DNA of 64,000 nucleotides. Source: Methanobacterium alkalithermotolerans. GTDB lineage: Archaea > Methanobacteriota > Methanobacteria > Methanobacteriales > Methanobacteriaceae. Made by a program: the position numbers and the translations under genes. The stretch spans positions 744,001 to 808,000 of the forward strand of contig NZ_CP058560.1 of assembly GCF_018141185.1 (NCBI RefSeq). The letters are read 5' to 3'. The notes beneath the pieces are model-generated. The model worked only from the letters and a program-made list of their open reading frames with translations. It did no database searches and was not told where the DNA came from. Positions 1 to 9,586 of the stretch are shown piece by piece (the stretch's first letter is position 1; each line of letters opens with the position of its first letter).

Positions 1-14
1 TTTTCTTCAGTCAT
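1..14 (-). CDS. 5' end of an unidentified gene running off the window
   Basis: Reading the minus strand, an ATG at 14 opens a frame that begins Met-Thr-Glu-Glu before the window ends. An AGGGG stretch (complement of 21-25) lies about seven bases upstream, a normal ribosome-site distance. Only four codons are visible, so no function can be given. If real, it is transcribed in the same direction as the epimerase gene that ends at 208. Confidence 0.4.
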
Positions 15-207
15 TTTTTCCCCTATTTTTATAAATTAATCACTACTTTAATGATTATACTGAGGGTGGATTAAGTCCACATAGTTTAAATGAAATATTA
101 TCAGATTTTTATTCACCTGATGATTATTAAACATCTGAAATTATCTATCTTCTACAGATAAAATCTAAAATCTAATTTTTCTTTCTTAAGTTAAGAGTAA
201 CCTTGAT

Positions 208-1512
208 TTATAAATATTCATCAAATAAAACCAATTTATTATATAAATTTAACTCCGGGTAAGGAAACTTTGGTTCCCCCTTATCATAAATTAACCTCAA
301 AAGGGCATTTCTGGATTTTTCAAATTCTAAAACCGTTATTTTTTCATTAATAACTTCTGATTTACGGTTAAATGAACCCATTATATCTTCAGGTGGTTTA
401 ATAGTAAGGTTACCCTCATGAAATTCCTTTAAAGTAACATCCAATATTTTTTGAGATGATTTTCCATCACCATATGGATTAGGAGCATTTTTCATTTTAT
501 TCCGGGCTTCTTTATCTCTATTGATTTTTCGGGCTGCTTTTATAATTTTTTCCTTTTGAGCACCTACCAGGATGTTTCCCCCGGCATGAACTGTCTCCGG
601 ACGTTCAGTATTATATCTTAATGTTAAGCAGGGAACATCGAGAGTGATGGCTTCTTCCTGAAGTCCGCCTGAATCTGTAAGAATTATGTGGGACTTACTT
701 AACAATAAAAGGAAATCCAGATAACCTGCTGGTTTAATTAGTTTTATGTGAGGAGTATTCATTAACCGGGAATAAAGGCCGAATTTTTCCAAATTTTTAC
801 GGGTTCGAGGATGTATAGGGAAAATAATTGTAAATTCATTCAGTTCTATCAAAGCCTGTACAATACTGTTTAATCTTTCAAAATCATCCACATTTTCTGC
901 CCGGTGCATGGTAAGAGTAAGGACATTTTCTGCTTCAGGAATAAGAGAATCCTTGCTTTTTTTTTCAGCAATTTTTAAGTTACGTAAACAGGCATCAACC
1001 ACAGTATTGCCGGTTATAAATATTTTTTTGGGATTTATACCCTCTGAAATAAGATTTATAGCAGATTCTTCTGTGGGAACATAATAAATTTCTGAACAAA
1101 CATCCGCCACCATCCGGTTAATTTCTTCAGGCATAGTTTTATCAAAAGATCTTAAACCTGCTTCCACATGTCCTACTGGAATATGTAGTTTAGATGCCAC
1201 CAGAGAACCAGAAAGAACCGCGTTTGTATCTCCCTGAACCATTACCAGGTCTGGTTTTTCTTCTTTTAAAACTTTTTCAATACCTTTCATCATTTCAGAA
1301 GTCTGTTCTGCATGAGAACCAGATCCTACTCCAATGTTAAAGTGAGGCTCTGGCAATTCCAGATCTAAAAAGAATTGATTTGACATTTCATGATCATAGT
1401 GTTGACCGGTATGTATCATGGAGAATTCTATATTTCTTTTTTTAATTTCGTCAATGACCGGAGCCATTTTAATTATTTCTGGCCGGGTCCCAATTATGAT
1501 GGCGATTTTCAT
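208..1512 (-). CDS. wecB: UDP-N-acetylglucosamine 2-epimerase (non-hydrolysing), C-terminally extended
   Basis: Interconverts UDP-GlcNAc and UDP-ManNAc in the cytoplasm, supplying ManNAc or ManNAcA for surface glycans. The 434-residue protein shows the family motifs GTRPEI (8-13), TGQHYD (35-40), GDTN (94-97), HVEAGLRS (115-122) and PEEINR (128-133), plus a later SGGLQEE nucleotide-site motif. The ATG at 1512 is preferred over an in-frame TTG at 1521 because AAGTTGAT lies just upstream of it. Usual family members are about 360-380 residues; the last 60 or so residues here are a charged and aromatic tail beyond the fold, role unknown. The gene stands alone with respect to glycan genes. Confidence 0.93.
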   Translation of the reverse strand: MKIAIIIGTRPEIIKMAPVIDEIKKRNIEFSMIHTGQHYDHEMSNQFFLDLELPEPHFNIGVGSGSHAEQTSEMMKGIEKVLKEEKPDLVMVQGDTNAVLSGSLVASKLHIPVGHVEAGLRSFDKTMPEEINRMVADVCSEIYYVPTEESAINLISEGINPKKIFITGNTVVDACLRNLKIAEKKSKDSLIPEAENVLTLTMHRAENVDDFERLNSIVQALIELNEFTIIFPIHPRTRKNLEKFGLYSRLMNTPHIKLIKPAGYLDFLLLLSKSHIILTDSGGLQEEAITLDVPCLTLRYNTERPETVHAGGNILVGAQKEKIIKAARKINRDKEARNKMKNAPNPYGDGKSSQKILDVTLKEFHEGNLTIKPPEDIMGSFNRKSEVINEKITVLEFEKSRNALLRLIYDKGEPKFPYPELNLYNKLVLFDEYL

Positions 1513-1570
1513 GATAATCAACTTTTTTTGATAAATAAATTATAATAAGTAAATAATAGATTAAAAATTA

Positions 1571-3118
1571 TCAATCCACTGGTTTTCGTTTCCTTTTAGC
1601 CCGATACTCATCAATAACTGTCAAGAGCTTTTTTTCTTCCTCTTTTTTTCTTTGCTCTTTTAGTTTACTATTCCATTTTGCAATTTCATTATTTAAAGTT
1701 TCAGCTTTAATAATGGCAAATTCATCTACCATTCGTAGTTGCAGTTTATCTGCATTTATAACCGGTATATCTTCTTTTTCAAAAACTTCTCTAGCAGTAT
1801 GGGACATTTGATCAGTTATTATTATAGCCTTTAGTCCTATATCTACCAGTACCGAAGCAGTATTAGAACCTCCCCCCCGTGAGGTTTTGAGTAAAATTAC
1901 ATCACCTTTTTTGATTTTCCAGTACTCACCAGCTTCTTTTATACCTTCTTTAGTAAATGATTTCACTATTTTAACTGGAACATCATTTTTCGAAATTTCC
2001 ATGCTTCTGATTTTATGAATGGATTTTAAATTTTCTTCCAATCGTTTACGGTGAGATTTTTCCTCTTTATACTGGTTAATCAATTTTTTTATTAATTCTA
2101 TCTTAGAAGAAAGCTCTTTATTAAGTAAAATATCCTTAGAATAGTCCTGGTGAACTTTATCTATCCTGGATTTAAGTTGGGATATCTCTTTTTTATTTCT
2201 TTGAATTTTATTTCTGGAGATTTTATTTTTATCCCTTAAATTTTTTATAATTCCTTCCTGTTTTTTTATCTGCTTTTCCTGAGTCTTAATTCTCTTTTTC
2301 AATTTCAATATGAATTCCGAGCTTTCAGGAAGAGATATATTATTTTCATCTGTTTTTGAAGTAGCATAATCCGGATAAGTATGAGGAGGTAAAATGTCCT
2401 CCGGTGATTTTTTAGATAATGGTGATTTTATTTCATTCCTTTGCTTATCCATAGCATTAAAACTATTTTTATCCCCTGAAACTTCGTTTATAGCCTTAGT
2501 AATAGGAGTCCCACTTATAAACAGGCTTTTGATTTTATCCATTTCTTCCGGATTTAAATCCATTTCACTGGTCTTCTTTTCAATTTGATTGAGCTTTTTT
2601 TCATAATTTTTGTAGGTTTTTATTGCTGCAGCAAGTGCGTCCCTTTGATGGGCATTTTCAATAACCTGACCTGGAGAAAGAGTCTTTATAAAAGAATCAA
2701 CCAGTTCTTTTTTTGATTCAACACTCATAATCTTAGAGGGAGCGTAAATTTTGGAATTCAATGCGGTTGCTAATTTTTTCACAGATTTAGGAATGGGATA
2801 AACATCAGTGGCCACAATTAACGCCCTTCCAAATGATATAATGTTATTAATTACCTCTGCTTTAGATATCTCTTTAAAACTGGAGAGGAATAGAAGATTT
2901 CCAGAAAGATCTATTATGGCAATACCTACCGTTAAACCAGGATCGAATCCCACAATTATCCATGGATCTTTACGAAAAAAAGAACTTTTTTCCAGGTTAT
3001 CCGGCTTATCTTTTAATAAATCATGTGAAACTCCATTATTATCTAAATTAAGAGCTTTATTTTTGTTTAAATCCCTTTTAAAAAAATTATTATAGTATAG
3101 CAGGTTAATTTCCTCCAT
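1571..3118 (-). CDS. DUF460 (COG2433) RNase H/RuvC-fold protein with central coiled coil
   Basis: A 515-residue archaeal protein of unknown function. Residues about 50-165 form a RuvC/YqgF-like RNase H fold, seen as the strand motif IVGFDPGLTVGIAI followed by the helix RDALAAAIKTYKNY. The middle (about 270-370) is a Lys/Glu-rich coiled coil (many KKQEK and KIQRNKK stretches). The C-terminal third carries the conserved DUF460 end, including LKTSRGGGSNTA and ITDQMSHTAREVFE. Family members known to me are longer, around 600-650 residues, so the N-terminal part is comparatively short here. A nuclease role is inference from the fold. It ends about 58 bases before the wecB start region and may be co-transcribed with it. 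Confidence 0.8.
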   Translation of the reverse strand: MEEINLLYYNNFFKRDLNKNKALNLDNNGVSHDLLKDKPDNLEKSSFFRKDPWIIVGFDPGLTVGIAIIDLSGNLLFLSSFKEISKAEVINNIISFGRALIVATDVYPIPKSVKKLATALNSKIYAPSKIMSVESKKELVDSFIKTLSPGQVIENAHQRDALAAAIKTYKNYEKKLNQIEKKTSEMDLNPEEMDKIKSLFISGTPITKAINEVSGDKNSFNAMDKQRNEIKSPLSKKSPEDILPPHTYPDYATSKTDENNISLPESSEFILKLKKRIKTQEKQIKKQEGIIKNLRDKNKISRNKIQRNKKEISQLKSRIDKVHQDYSKDILLNKELSSKIELIKKLINQYKEEKSHRKRLEENLKSIHKIRSMEISKNDVPVKIVKSFTKEGIKEAGEYWKIKKGDVILLKTSRGGGSNTASVLVDIGLKAIIITDQMSHTAREVFEKEDIPVINADKLQLRMVDEFAIIKAETLNNEIAKWNSKLKEQRKKEEEKKLLTVIDEYRAKRKRKPVD

Positions 3119-3338
3119 CCCGCAGAATAATTAAATTATCCCGGTAACCTATTATCTATTATTTAAATCATACAGGAAATTATTTATCCTTTTCTAAGAA
3201 TTAAAATAATTTTTATTAATCACCCATAAAACTTCAGTTTATTTTACTTAATGCCCCCTTAAAACTACATCAACCCATTAAAGCTATTAAGAAAGCTACT
3301 GAAATTTTTTTTGTACCCTGCCTAGCTAAAATTAAAGA

Positions 3339-4157
3339 TTATTTTTTTTCCTGAAGTTCTATCATATTCTGGAGCATGGATTGCTCTACCATAGCCTGAT
3401 TGAATGTTTTTTCAAATTCTTCCTTTAATGTGGATATAAATAAGTCAACAGCATATTTATCATAACGAAATTTAAGGTTTTTATATTCAACGTCCATTAA
3501 AATCAGTCCAGAGGACGACATGGGCTTTAAACCAGGCGAATAGTGGGGGTTTAAATACTCTGGAATCCTTTCCGGATCAATTTCACCTTTTCCACATTGA
3601 TAAAGCACCATTATCATCTTTCGGACCATTTTCCAGAGAAAACTCTGCCCTACCACATCAACAATTATTGTCTGTCCATTTTTAGAAATATTTATACTTT
3701 CCACAGTTCTAATGGGATTTCTCTCACTTCTTTTTGAAAAATTAAGAAAATTATGGGTGCCCACCATATACTCTGAAGCTATTTGCATTTTAGTAATATC
3801 CAGCCCTTCAAAATCAACCATAATATATCGATAATATCTCCTAAGAGCATATCTGGGTCTGAAACCAAAATGAACCGGTGCTTTTGCAATAAACTGCACT
3901 TCGGAAGGTAAGGCCTTGTTGATTTGATTGATTCTTATTTCTTTTTCACTTCTAAAGGCCACCACATTGCCCATAGCATGTACCCCCTTATCTGTTCTTC
4001 CTGCTATGGAGAAACCAGATGCATCAGGACTTTCTATAAGTTCTATTTCCTGAAGGGCTTTAATAATTTCCCCTTCCACGGTGGGTACATCAGCCTGTCT
4101 TTGGAAACCACTAAAATTAGATCCAATATAGGCAACCTTCAAAGCGACTTTTCTCAA
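3339..4157 (-). CDS. truA: tRNA pseudouridine(38-40) synthase
   Basis: Converts uridines 38-40 of tRNA anticodon arms to pseudouridine. The 272-residue protein has the TruA N-terminal strand (KVAYIGSNFSGFQRQ) and the catalytic motif GRTDKGVHA with the nucleophile Asp at residue 56. The later FRPRYALRRYYRYI and SFLWKMVRKMI segments are also diagnostic. The start is a TTG at 4157 preceded at six bases by GAGGT (minus strand, 4164-4168), a clear ribosome site deciding the start. Length is typical. It is a single gene between AT-rich spacers, convergent with nothing on its 3' side. Confidence 0.95.
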   Translation of the reverse strand: MRKVALKVAYIGSNFSGFQRQADVPTVEGEIIKALQEIELIESPDASGFSIAGRTDKGVHAMGNVVAFRSEKEIRINQINKALPSEVQFIAKAPVHFGFRPRYALRRYYRYIMVDFEGLDITKMQIASEYMVGTHNFLNFSKRSERNPIRTVESINISKNGQTIIVDVVGQSFLWKMVRKMIMVLYQCGKGEIDPERIPEYLNPHYSPGLKPMSSSGLILMDVEYKNLKFRYDKYAVDLFISTLKEEFEKTFNQAMVEQSMLQNMIELQEKK

Positions 4158-4351
4158 TTTAGAACCTCAGGATATTTATAATATTATAATATTTTAAAGT
4201 ATTTTCAGTAGAATAATAATATTTTAAGTTATCTAAGTGCCATTAATCTAATTAATTATAATCTTATGAGATAAGTATATCCTCATAATAAATCATTAGT
4301 AATATTGCTAATAAATATCTTTCATAATACGCTAATTACAGGAGTTTTATA

Positions 4352-5314
4352 ATGAACAGGATCTGGGGTTATATAAGCGGAATTCTGGCCATGTTTTTTT
4401 TTGGAATATCCAGTCCTATTAATAAGATAATGCTCTATGAAATGGACCCCCTGGTTATTGCTGCTTTCACCTATTTGATAGCAGGGATATTTCTATTTGC
4501 AATACGTTTATCGCCATTAAAAGAAAGAATACTTGATTTTATTAATCACGACTCAAATAGTGAGATTTTTATTTCTAAAAAAGATTATATCATCATCCTG
4601 TTAACTGCCATCTTCAGTTCCGTTATTGGCCCTATTGCATTCTTATACGGTTTGAGACAAACCAGTGCCATTGATGCCTCTCTTTTATTAAACACTGAAG
4701 TTTTGTTTATTATTTTTATGAGTTTTATCATCTTTAAGGATATCTTAAAGAGAAAAGATGTTTTTGGAATCTTTTTAATTGTATTGGGGGCCATAGTTTT
4801 AGCAACTAAAGGAGAATTTGATGAATTATTTGTTAATCAAAATTTCATCGGTAGTTTGCTTATAATAAGCGCTTCCTTTTTCTGGAGCGTGGATACGGTT
4901 TTAAGTAAATTTTTAAGTAATAAAAGAGACCTTATTTTAATATCAGCCCTTAAAAGTTCAATTGGAGGATTATTATTATTTTTAATCATCTTAATTATAG
5001 GTATTGATATCCTGGTACCTTATGATCTTTTATCCCTGCTCCTATTTACTGCCATTTTCAGTGTGGCTTTAGCCTTTATCGTGCTTTACTTTGCCTTAAG
5101 GGAAATCGGATCAAGCAGAGTAGGAGCCATTTTTCCTTTAGCATCTCTTTTTGGATCAGTTTCTGCTTTTCTAATATTAGGAGAATCATTCTCTATTTTA
5201 GAAATAATTTTTGGTAGTTTAATGCTTTTAGGAGTTTATATTCTTTACTGGGACCCTAAATTAAAGGGAAATAAAAAACCCCTTGCCCGGGATAATGATA
5301 AAAATATTAAATAA
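4352..5314 (+). CDS. EamA/DMT-family membrane transporter
   Basis: A 320-residue protein made of ten predicted membrane helices in two EamA repeats (about 5-145 and 158-300), the standard layout of drug/metabolite exporters of the inner membrane. The repeat signature is visible as the GISSPINKIMLY start of repeat one and the SFFWSVDTVLSKF start of repeat two. The ATG follows AGGAG at a good distance. Substrate cannot be predicted; amino acids, nucleosides and sugars are all known for the family. It has its own spacer on both sides and is not obviously linked to the hisA gene downstream. Confidence 0.88.
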   Translation: MNRIWGYISGILAMFFFGISSPINKIMLYEMDPLVIAAFTYLIAGIFLFAIRLSPLKERILDFINHDSNSEIFISKKDYIIILLTAIFSSVIGPIAFLYGLRQTSAIDASLLLNTEVLFIIFMSFIIFKDILKRKDVFGIFLIVLGAIVLATKGEFDELFVNQNFIGSLLIISASFFWSVDTVLSKFLSNKRDLILISALKSSIGGLLLFLIILIIGIDILVPYDLLSLLLFTAIFSVALAFIVLYFALREIGSSRVGAIFPLASLFGSVSAFLILGESFSILEIIFGSLMLLGVYILYWDPKLKGNKKPLARDNDKNIK

Positions 5315-5450
5315 TTGATGATAATATTCAAATAAACTGATAATCCCTCTAAAAACCCATAGCTTAAATAATCATAATTAAAAGAATTGTGATTGGAATA
5401 AGCTAAGAGACAAATTAAAAATATTCAAATCAATATATAAAGGTGTTAAA

Positions 5451-6185
5451 ATGTCATTTTCTGATAATAAAATGTTAATCATGCCGGCAGTGGATATTAA
5501 AAATGGTAAGTGTGTACAGTTAGTACAGGGCCAACCCGGTACAGAACAGGTAATTATTGAGAATCCTCAAAAAGTAGCTCGCAAATGGCAAGATCTGGGA
5601 GCAGAGATTATTCATGTGATTGATCTGGATGGTGCCCTGGGGAACCGGGACAATATAAATATTGTACAGGATATTCTTAAAGAAGTCTCGGTACCTATAC
5701 AATTAGGTGGAGGAATCAGAAATCAGGAATATGCTGAAAAGTTGCTGGATTCTGGAATTGAAAGGTTGATTTTAGGGACCATGGCCATTGAAAATCCAGA
5801 AATAATTTCTAGCCTATCACAAGAATATGGAAAAGATCGTATAATGGTAGCGCTGGATAGTAAAGACTCACTGGTAGTTATTAAAGGATGGAGGGAAAAA
5901 ACCTCCCAAACAGCACCAGAACTGGGCAAGCTATTAGAAGCTAAAGGTGCAGGTAGCATCCTCTTTACCAATGTAAATGTGGAAGGACTCTTAGGAGGGT
6001 TCTATACTGAACCACTTATAGATTTATTAGATGCGGTTAATATTCCAGTGGTATACTCTGGAGGAATTACCTCTTTAGATGACCTCCAGAAGTTAAGAAA
6101 AACACAAGTAAAAGGAGTAGTGATTGGATCTGCTCTTTACAAAGAAAAAATTGATTTTGAAGAAGCTTTGAAATTACAGGATTAG
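5451..6185 (+). CDS. hisA: ProFAR isomerase (phosphoribosylformimino-5-aminoimidazole carboxamide ribotide isomerase)
   Basis: Catalyses the Amadori rearrangement of ProFAR to PRFAR, the fourth step of histidine biosynthesis. The 244-residue (beta/alpha)8 barrel shows the first catalytic Asp in PAVDIKNG (Asp15), the second in VALDSKDS (Asp136), and the two phosphate loops GGGIR (86-90) and SGGITS. The ATG sits behind GGTG. Length is typical. No other his genes are in the window, so histidine genes are dispersed, as is usual in Methanobacteriales. Confidence 0.96.
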   Translation: MSFSDNKMLIMPAVDIKNGKCVQLVQGQPGTEQVIIENPQKVARKWQDLGAEIIHVIDLDGALGNRDNINIVQDILKEVSVPIQLGGGIRNQEYAEKLLDSGIERLILGTMAIENPEIISSLSQEYGKDRIMVALDSKDSLVVIKGWREKTSQTAPELGKLLEAKGAGSILFTNVNVEGLLGGFYTEPLIDLLDAVNIPVVYSGGITSLDDLQKLRKTQVKGVVIGSALYKEKIDFEEALKLQD

Positions 6186-6287
6186 AATTTATAATGGAAA
6201 TAACTATCATAGAATAATCCGCAGTATTAAAAAAAGTTGGACATCCGGTTAATATTAAAGATATTTCCACTTAAGATGGTGAAAGAT

Positions 6288-6743
6288 ATGAATACAGTGA
6301 TGGCTACAGGTACTTTTGACATAATACACCCGGGTCATGGTTTATTTTTAAAAGAAGCGAAAAAATTAGGGGGAAAAAACGCCAGACTGGTGGTGGTGTT
6401 GGCCAGAGATTCCACTGTTCGCTCCAAAAAAAGAGTGCCTATCGTAAGTGAAACCCAGCGTTTGGAAGTAGTAAAAATGCTAAAACCAGTGGATGAAGCT
6501 TATTTAGGCAGCGAAACAGACATGTTTGAAATAGTAGAAAAAATCAAGCCAGATATAATTGCTATAGGCCCTGATCAAAAGTTCAACATAATTGATTTGG
6601 AAAAATCCCTTGAAAAAAGAGGTCTTAATTGTGATGTAAAAAGAGTAAGTAAATATAGAAAAGCCACACTTGATAGTTCCTGTAAAATCATAAAAAAGAT
6701 AAAAGAAATGAAATTCGATGAAAAAGCCTTTAAAAATTGTTAA
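6288..6743 (+). CDS. ribL: Archaeal FAD synthase (FMN adenylyltransferase), cytidylyltransferase fold
   Basis: Transfers AMP to FMN to give FAD; the archaeal RibL enzymes use the HxGH nucleotidyltransferase fold of glycerol-3-phosphate cytidylyltransferases rather than bacterial RibF. Visible motifs are ATGTFDIIHPGHG with HPGH at 14-17, and a C-terminal YRKATLDSS segment in place of the usual ISSTxxR. Earlier in-frame ATG codons exist at 6237 and 6276, but the GGTGA at 6278-6282 lies inside that stretch and is correctly spaced for the ATG at 6288, giving 151 residues, close to the known RibL length of about 150. Confidence 0.9.
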   Translation: MNTVMATGTFDIIHPGHGLFLKEAKKLGGKNARLVVVLARDSTVRSKKRVPIVSETQRLEVVKMLKPVDEAYLGSETDMFEIVEKIKPDIIAIGPDQKFNIIDLEKSLEKRGLNCDVKRVSKYRKATLDSSCKIIKKIKEMKFDEKAFKNC

Positions 6744-6951
6744 TATATATAGAAATATTCTATAAAATGGAATTACCTATAATTTAGGTATTATTTGAGG
6801 TAAATTTTCTTATTTTATTAAATATAAATGGTAAAAAAATTATCTTTTTTATTAAAATCACAGTATATGAATTTCTATTTCAGGAAAAACCTATTTAATG
6901 AAATGATAATCTTTAATTATATACTAAAATATAATTTAATCTGGTGAAAAA

Positions 6952-7962
6952 ATGTTAAAAGTAGGTATTATTGGTGCAAGTGGTTATACTGGAGGCGAAC
7001 TTCTTAGATTCTTACAAAATCATCCCCAGGTAGAAATTGTAGCCGTAACTTCCCGCCAATATCATGAAACCCCGATTAAAAAGATACATCCCCATTTAAG
7101 AGACAGTGATTTAGTATTCAAAGATATAGCTGCAAGTGCTATGGACGCAGACTTAATATTTACTGCGACTCCTCATGGAGCATCAATGAAACTGGTTCCT
7201 GAAATTTTGGAAACCGGGACCAGGGTTATTGATTTAAGTGGAGATTATCGCTTTGATGATGTTAAAACATATGAAAAATGGTATGGTTTTTCTCATGAAA
7301 ACCCTCAAGAGGCAGTTTATGGGCTACCTGAACTTTATCGGGAGGAAATAAAAAAAGCCAATCTAGTTGCAAATCCGGGATGTTTTCCTACCGGAGCTTT
7401 AATGGCTACTTTACCTCTTGCCAAGGAAAAAATCGTGGAAAATGTAATAATAGACTCTAAAACAGGAGTCAGTGGTGCCGGGATAACCCCCACCTCAGTT
7501 ACCCATTATCCTAACTGCAGTGATAATGTAACTCCCTATGCCATTATTAACCACCGTCACATGCCTGAAATTGAACAGGAACTTAGTAAAATATCCCCAG
7601 TAAAAGTTTCTTTTACCCCTCATCTGGTTCCAGTGATAAGAGGTATTTTAAGCACGGTGCATACCTTTTTAACTGAAGAAATTAGTAGTTCAGAGCTGGA
7701 ATTAATTTACCAGAAGTATTTCCAGAAAGAACCATTTGTTAGAATACTGGAAGAAGGAGAAATACCTGCTTTAAGTGCAGTTAGGGGTTCAAATTACGCC
7801 CATGTAGGTTCTTTCCAGATTGATCAGCATGGAAGAGCTGTAATTATATCTGCCATTGATAATCTGGTAAAAGGTGCATCAGGGCAGGCCGTGCACAACA
7901 TGAATTTAATGTGTGGATTTGATGAAAAAGAATCCCTGGATATTTATGGTATGCACCCTTAA
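6952..7962 (+). CDS. argC: N-acetyl-gamma-glutamyl-phosphate reductase
   Basis: NADPH-dependent reduction of N-acetylglutamyl phosphate to the semialdehyde in arginine and ornithine synthesis. The 336-residue protein begins with the Rossmann motif GIIGASGYTGGEL and has the catalytic cysteine in NPGCFPTG (Cys144), together with SGDYRF and the HRHMPEIEQEL segment typical of ArgC. The ATG follows GGTG. A hairpin and oligo-T tract directly downstream (7992-8019) suggests the gene is transcribed alone. It provides precursor for the arginine/polyamine genes found near 24-28 kb. Confidence 0.96.
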   Translation: MLKVGIIGASGYTGGELLRFLQNHPQVEIVAVTSRQYHETPIKKIHPHLRDSDLVFKDIAASAMDADLIFTATPHGASMKLVPEILETGTRVIDLSGDYRFDDVKTYEKWYGFSHENPQEAVYGLPELYREEIKKANLVANPGCFPTGALMATLPLAKEKIVENVIIDSKTGVSGAGITPTSVTHYPNCSDNVTPYAIINHRHMPEIEQELSKISPVKVSFTPHLVPVIRGILSTVHTFLTEEISSSELELIYQKYFQKEPFVRILEEGEIPALSAVRGSNYAHVGSFQIDQHGRAVIISAIDNLVKGASGQAVHNMNLMCGFDEKESLDIYGMHP

Positions 7963-7991
7963 TTAATTTTCCCGGAAAAATGTGGAAATTA

Positions 7992-8019
7992 AGGGATAGA
8001 ATATCCCTAATTATTTTTT
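7992..8019 (+). terminator. Hairpin-plus-T terminator after argC
   Basis: A perfect seven-base stem, AGGGATA (7992-7998) and TATCCCT (8002-8008), closes a three-base loop and is followed by TTTTTT (8014-8019). It sits 30 bases after the argC stop. Archaea mostly rely on the T tract; the stem is an addition seen directly in the sequence. Confidence 0.6.
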
Positions 8020-8195
8020 ATAGAATTTTTATTTATTCTTAATTTCTGCACCAATTAAAAACATCAAATAAGTATATGTATTATAAAAAATCAAAAACTT
8101 AATGATAAGATAAAATATATGTTTTTTAAATTTTTTTAAAATGAAATTTATATAATTATATTCAAATACAAAATAAGGATAATAAGGTGTTTTAA

Positions 8196-8690
8196 ATGAA
8201 AACGGTGGTCTTGTACTATTCCCGAAGTAGAAAAACTGCTTCAGTAGCTGAAACTATTGCTCAGGAACTTTCAGCAGATATAGTAGAAATAAAAGATTTG
8301 AAAGACAGATCTAGTTTTTTTAGCTACTTAAATGCTTCGATTGATGCTTTAAGGGAAAATAAAACTAAAATAAGCCCTGAAAATATAGATCTTAGCGATT
8401 ATGGCCTGATATATATTGGTTCACCTACCTGGGCAGGTAAACCTGCTCCGGCTATGCTGAGTTTAATTGACAGTTGTGATTTTCAGGGCAAAGATGTGAT
8501 CCTGTTTACTACTATGGGTAGTCAAGGTGGGCGCACGGTTATAAAAAGAATGCAAGAAAAAATAAAAGCCAGAGGCTCACGAATGGTTAATTTCTTAATC
8601 ATAAAAACCGGGGGTAAAGAAATAAGTGAAATAAAAGAGGATACCCGGAAAAAAATTGATGAATTAGACCTTAAAATTTATGGAATTTAA
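8196..8690 (+). CDS. Flavodoxin-family protein
   Basis: A 164-residue FMN-binding electron carrier or flavoprotein domain. The N-terminal strand and phosphate loop read VVLYYSRSRKTASVAE, the equivalent of the T/SxTGNT flavodoxin loop, and the FMN-contacting loops are GSPTWAGKPAPA and TTMGSQGG. The TWAGK pattern is closer to the long flavodoxin-like/WrbA-related subgroup found in methanogens than to classical electron-transfer flavodoxins. ATG behind AAGGTG. It lies 59 bases upstream of secF but has no obvious functional link to it. Partner unknown. Confidence 0.85.
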   Translation: MKTVVLYYSRSRKTASVAETIAQELSADIVEIKDLKDRSSFFSYLNASIDALRENKTKISPENIDLSDYGLIYIGSPTWAGKPAPAMLSLIDSCDFQGKDVILFTTMGSQGGRTVIKRMQEKIKARGSRMVNFLIIKTGGKEISEIKEDTRKKIDELDLKIYGI

Positions 8691-8749
8691 CAATAACAAA
8701 CCAGAAAAATCCAAATAAAAAAAAATGGGATCTGATAAACGGTGATTCA

Positions 8750-9586
8750 ATGATAGAACGGATTTTAGAAAATTACAAGCCATTAATTGCAATCCCGGTG
8801 GCCATAGTAATAATTGCCTTACTATTAATTGCATTTAATGGATTAAATCAGGGAATTGATCTAAAAGGAGGATCTATAGTAGATTTAAATTTAGAAACCC
8901 CTATTTCAGCAAGTGAATTAGAATCAGTGATAAAGGAAGGTCTTGATATTAACGAAGTAAAAGTATCATCCATTAATTCTGAAGAAGCTTCCATTGAAAT
9001 TGGGACTGATACAGATGTAGTTACCTTAACTAATATTCTCCAAGGTAAAGCAACAATTAGCAGTTTTAAATCCATAGGACCTGTTTTAGGAGAAGAAGCT
9101 CTAAATCAAGTGTACTGGGCATTGGCGTTTGCTTTTTTATTCATGTCCATCACAGTATTTATCATATTTAGAACTTTCGTCCCTTCCATGGCAGTTATTC
9201 TGGCCGGGCTTTCTAATATAATAATAGCAGTGGGAGGAATGTCCTTATTTAGTATACCTCTATCCATTGCATCAGTAGGGGCACTGCTAATGCTTATTGG
9301 TTTTAGTGTGGATACAGACATACTTCTCACCACCCGGTTGATTAAACAAAAAAAAGGTACGGTAACTGAAAGATCCATTAATGCAATTAAAACTGGTTTA
9401 ACCATGTCTATAACTGCTATTGCAGCAATGGCATCATTATACATTGTTACCGTCGTTTTTATACCTCAAGCAGATGTATTAAGTAATATAGCCGCAGTAT
9501 TGATAATTGGTCTGACTGCAGATATTTTCATTACCTGGCTTATGAATTTAGGAATACTGCGCTGGTATCTGGAGGTTCGAAGATGA
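8750..9586 (+). CDS. secF: Protein translocase subunit SecF
   Basis: Part of the SecDF complex that assists Sec-dependent protein export from the membrane. The 278-residue protein has an N-terminal helix, the conserved GIDLKGGSIVDL segment that opens the extracytoplasmic domain, then five further helices with the conserved GFSVDTDILL motif in the membrane region. It begins with ATG after GGTGAT and its stop overlaps the secD start in an ATGA, so the two are translationally coupled. The order secF then secD is the reverse of the usual bacterial order. Confidence 0.93.
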   Translation: MIERILENYKPLIAIPVAIVIIALLLIAFNGLNQGIDLKGGSIVDLNLETPISASELESVIKEGLDINEVKVSSINSEEASIEIGTDTDVVTLTNILQGKATISSFKSIGPVLGEEALNQVYWALAFAFLFMSITVFIIFRTFVPSMAVILAGLSNIIIAVGGMSLFSIPLSIASVGALLMLIGFSVDTDILLTTRLIKQKKGTVTERSINAIKTGLTMSITAIAAMASLYIVTVVFIPQADVLSNIAAVLIIGLTADIFITWLMNLGILRWYLEVRR

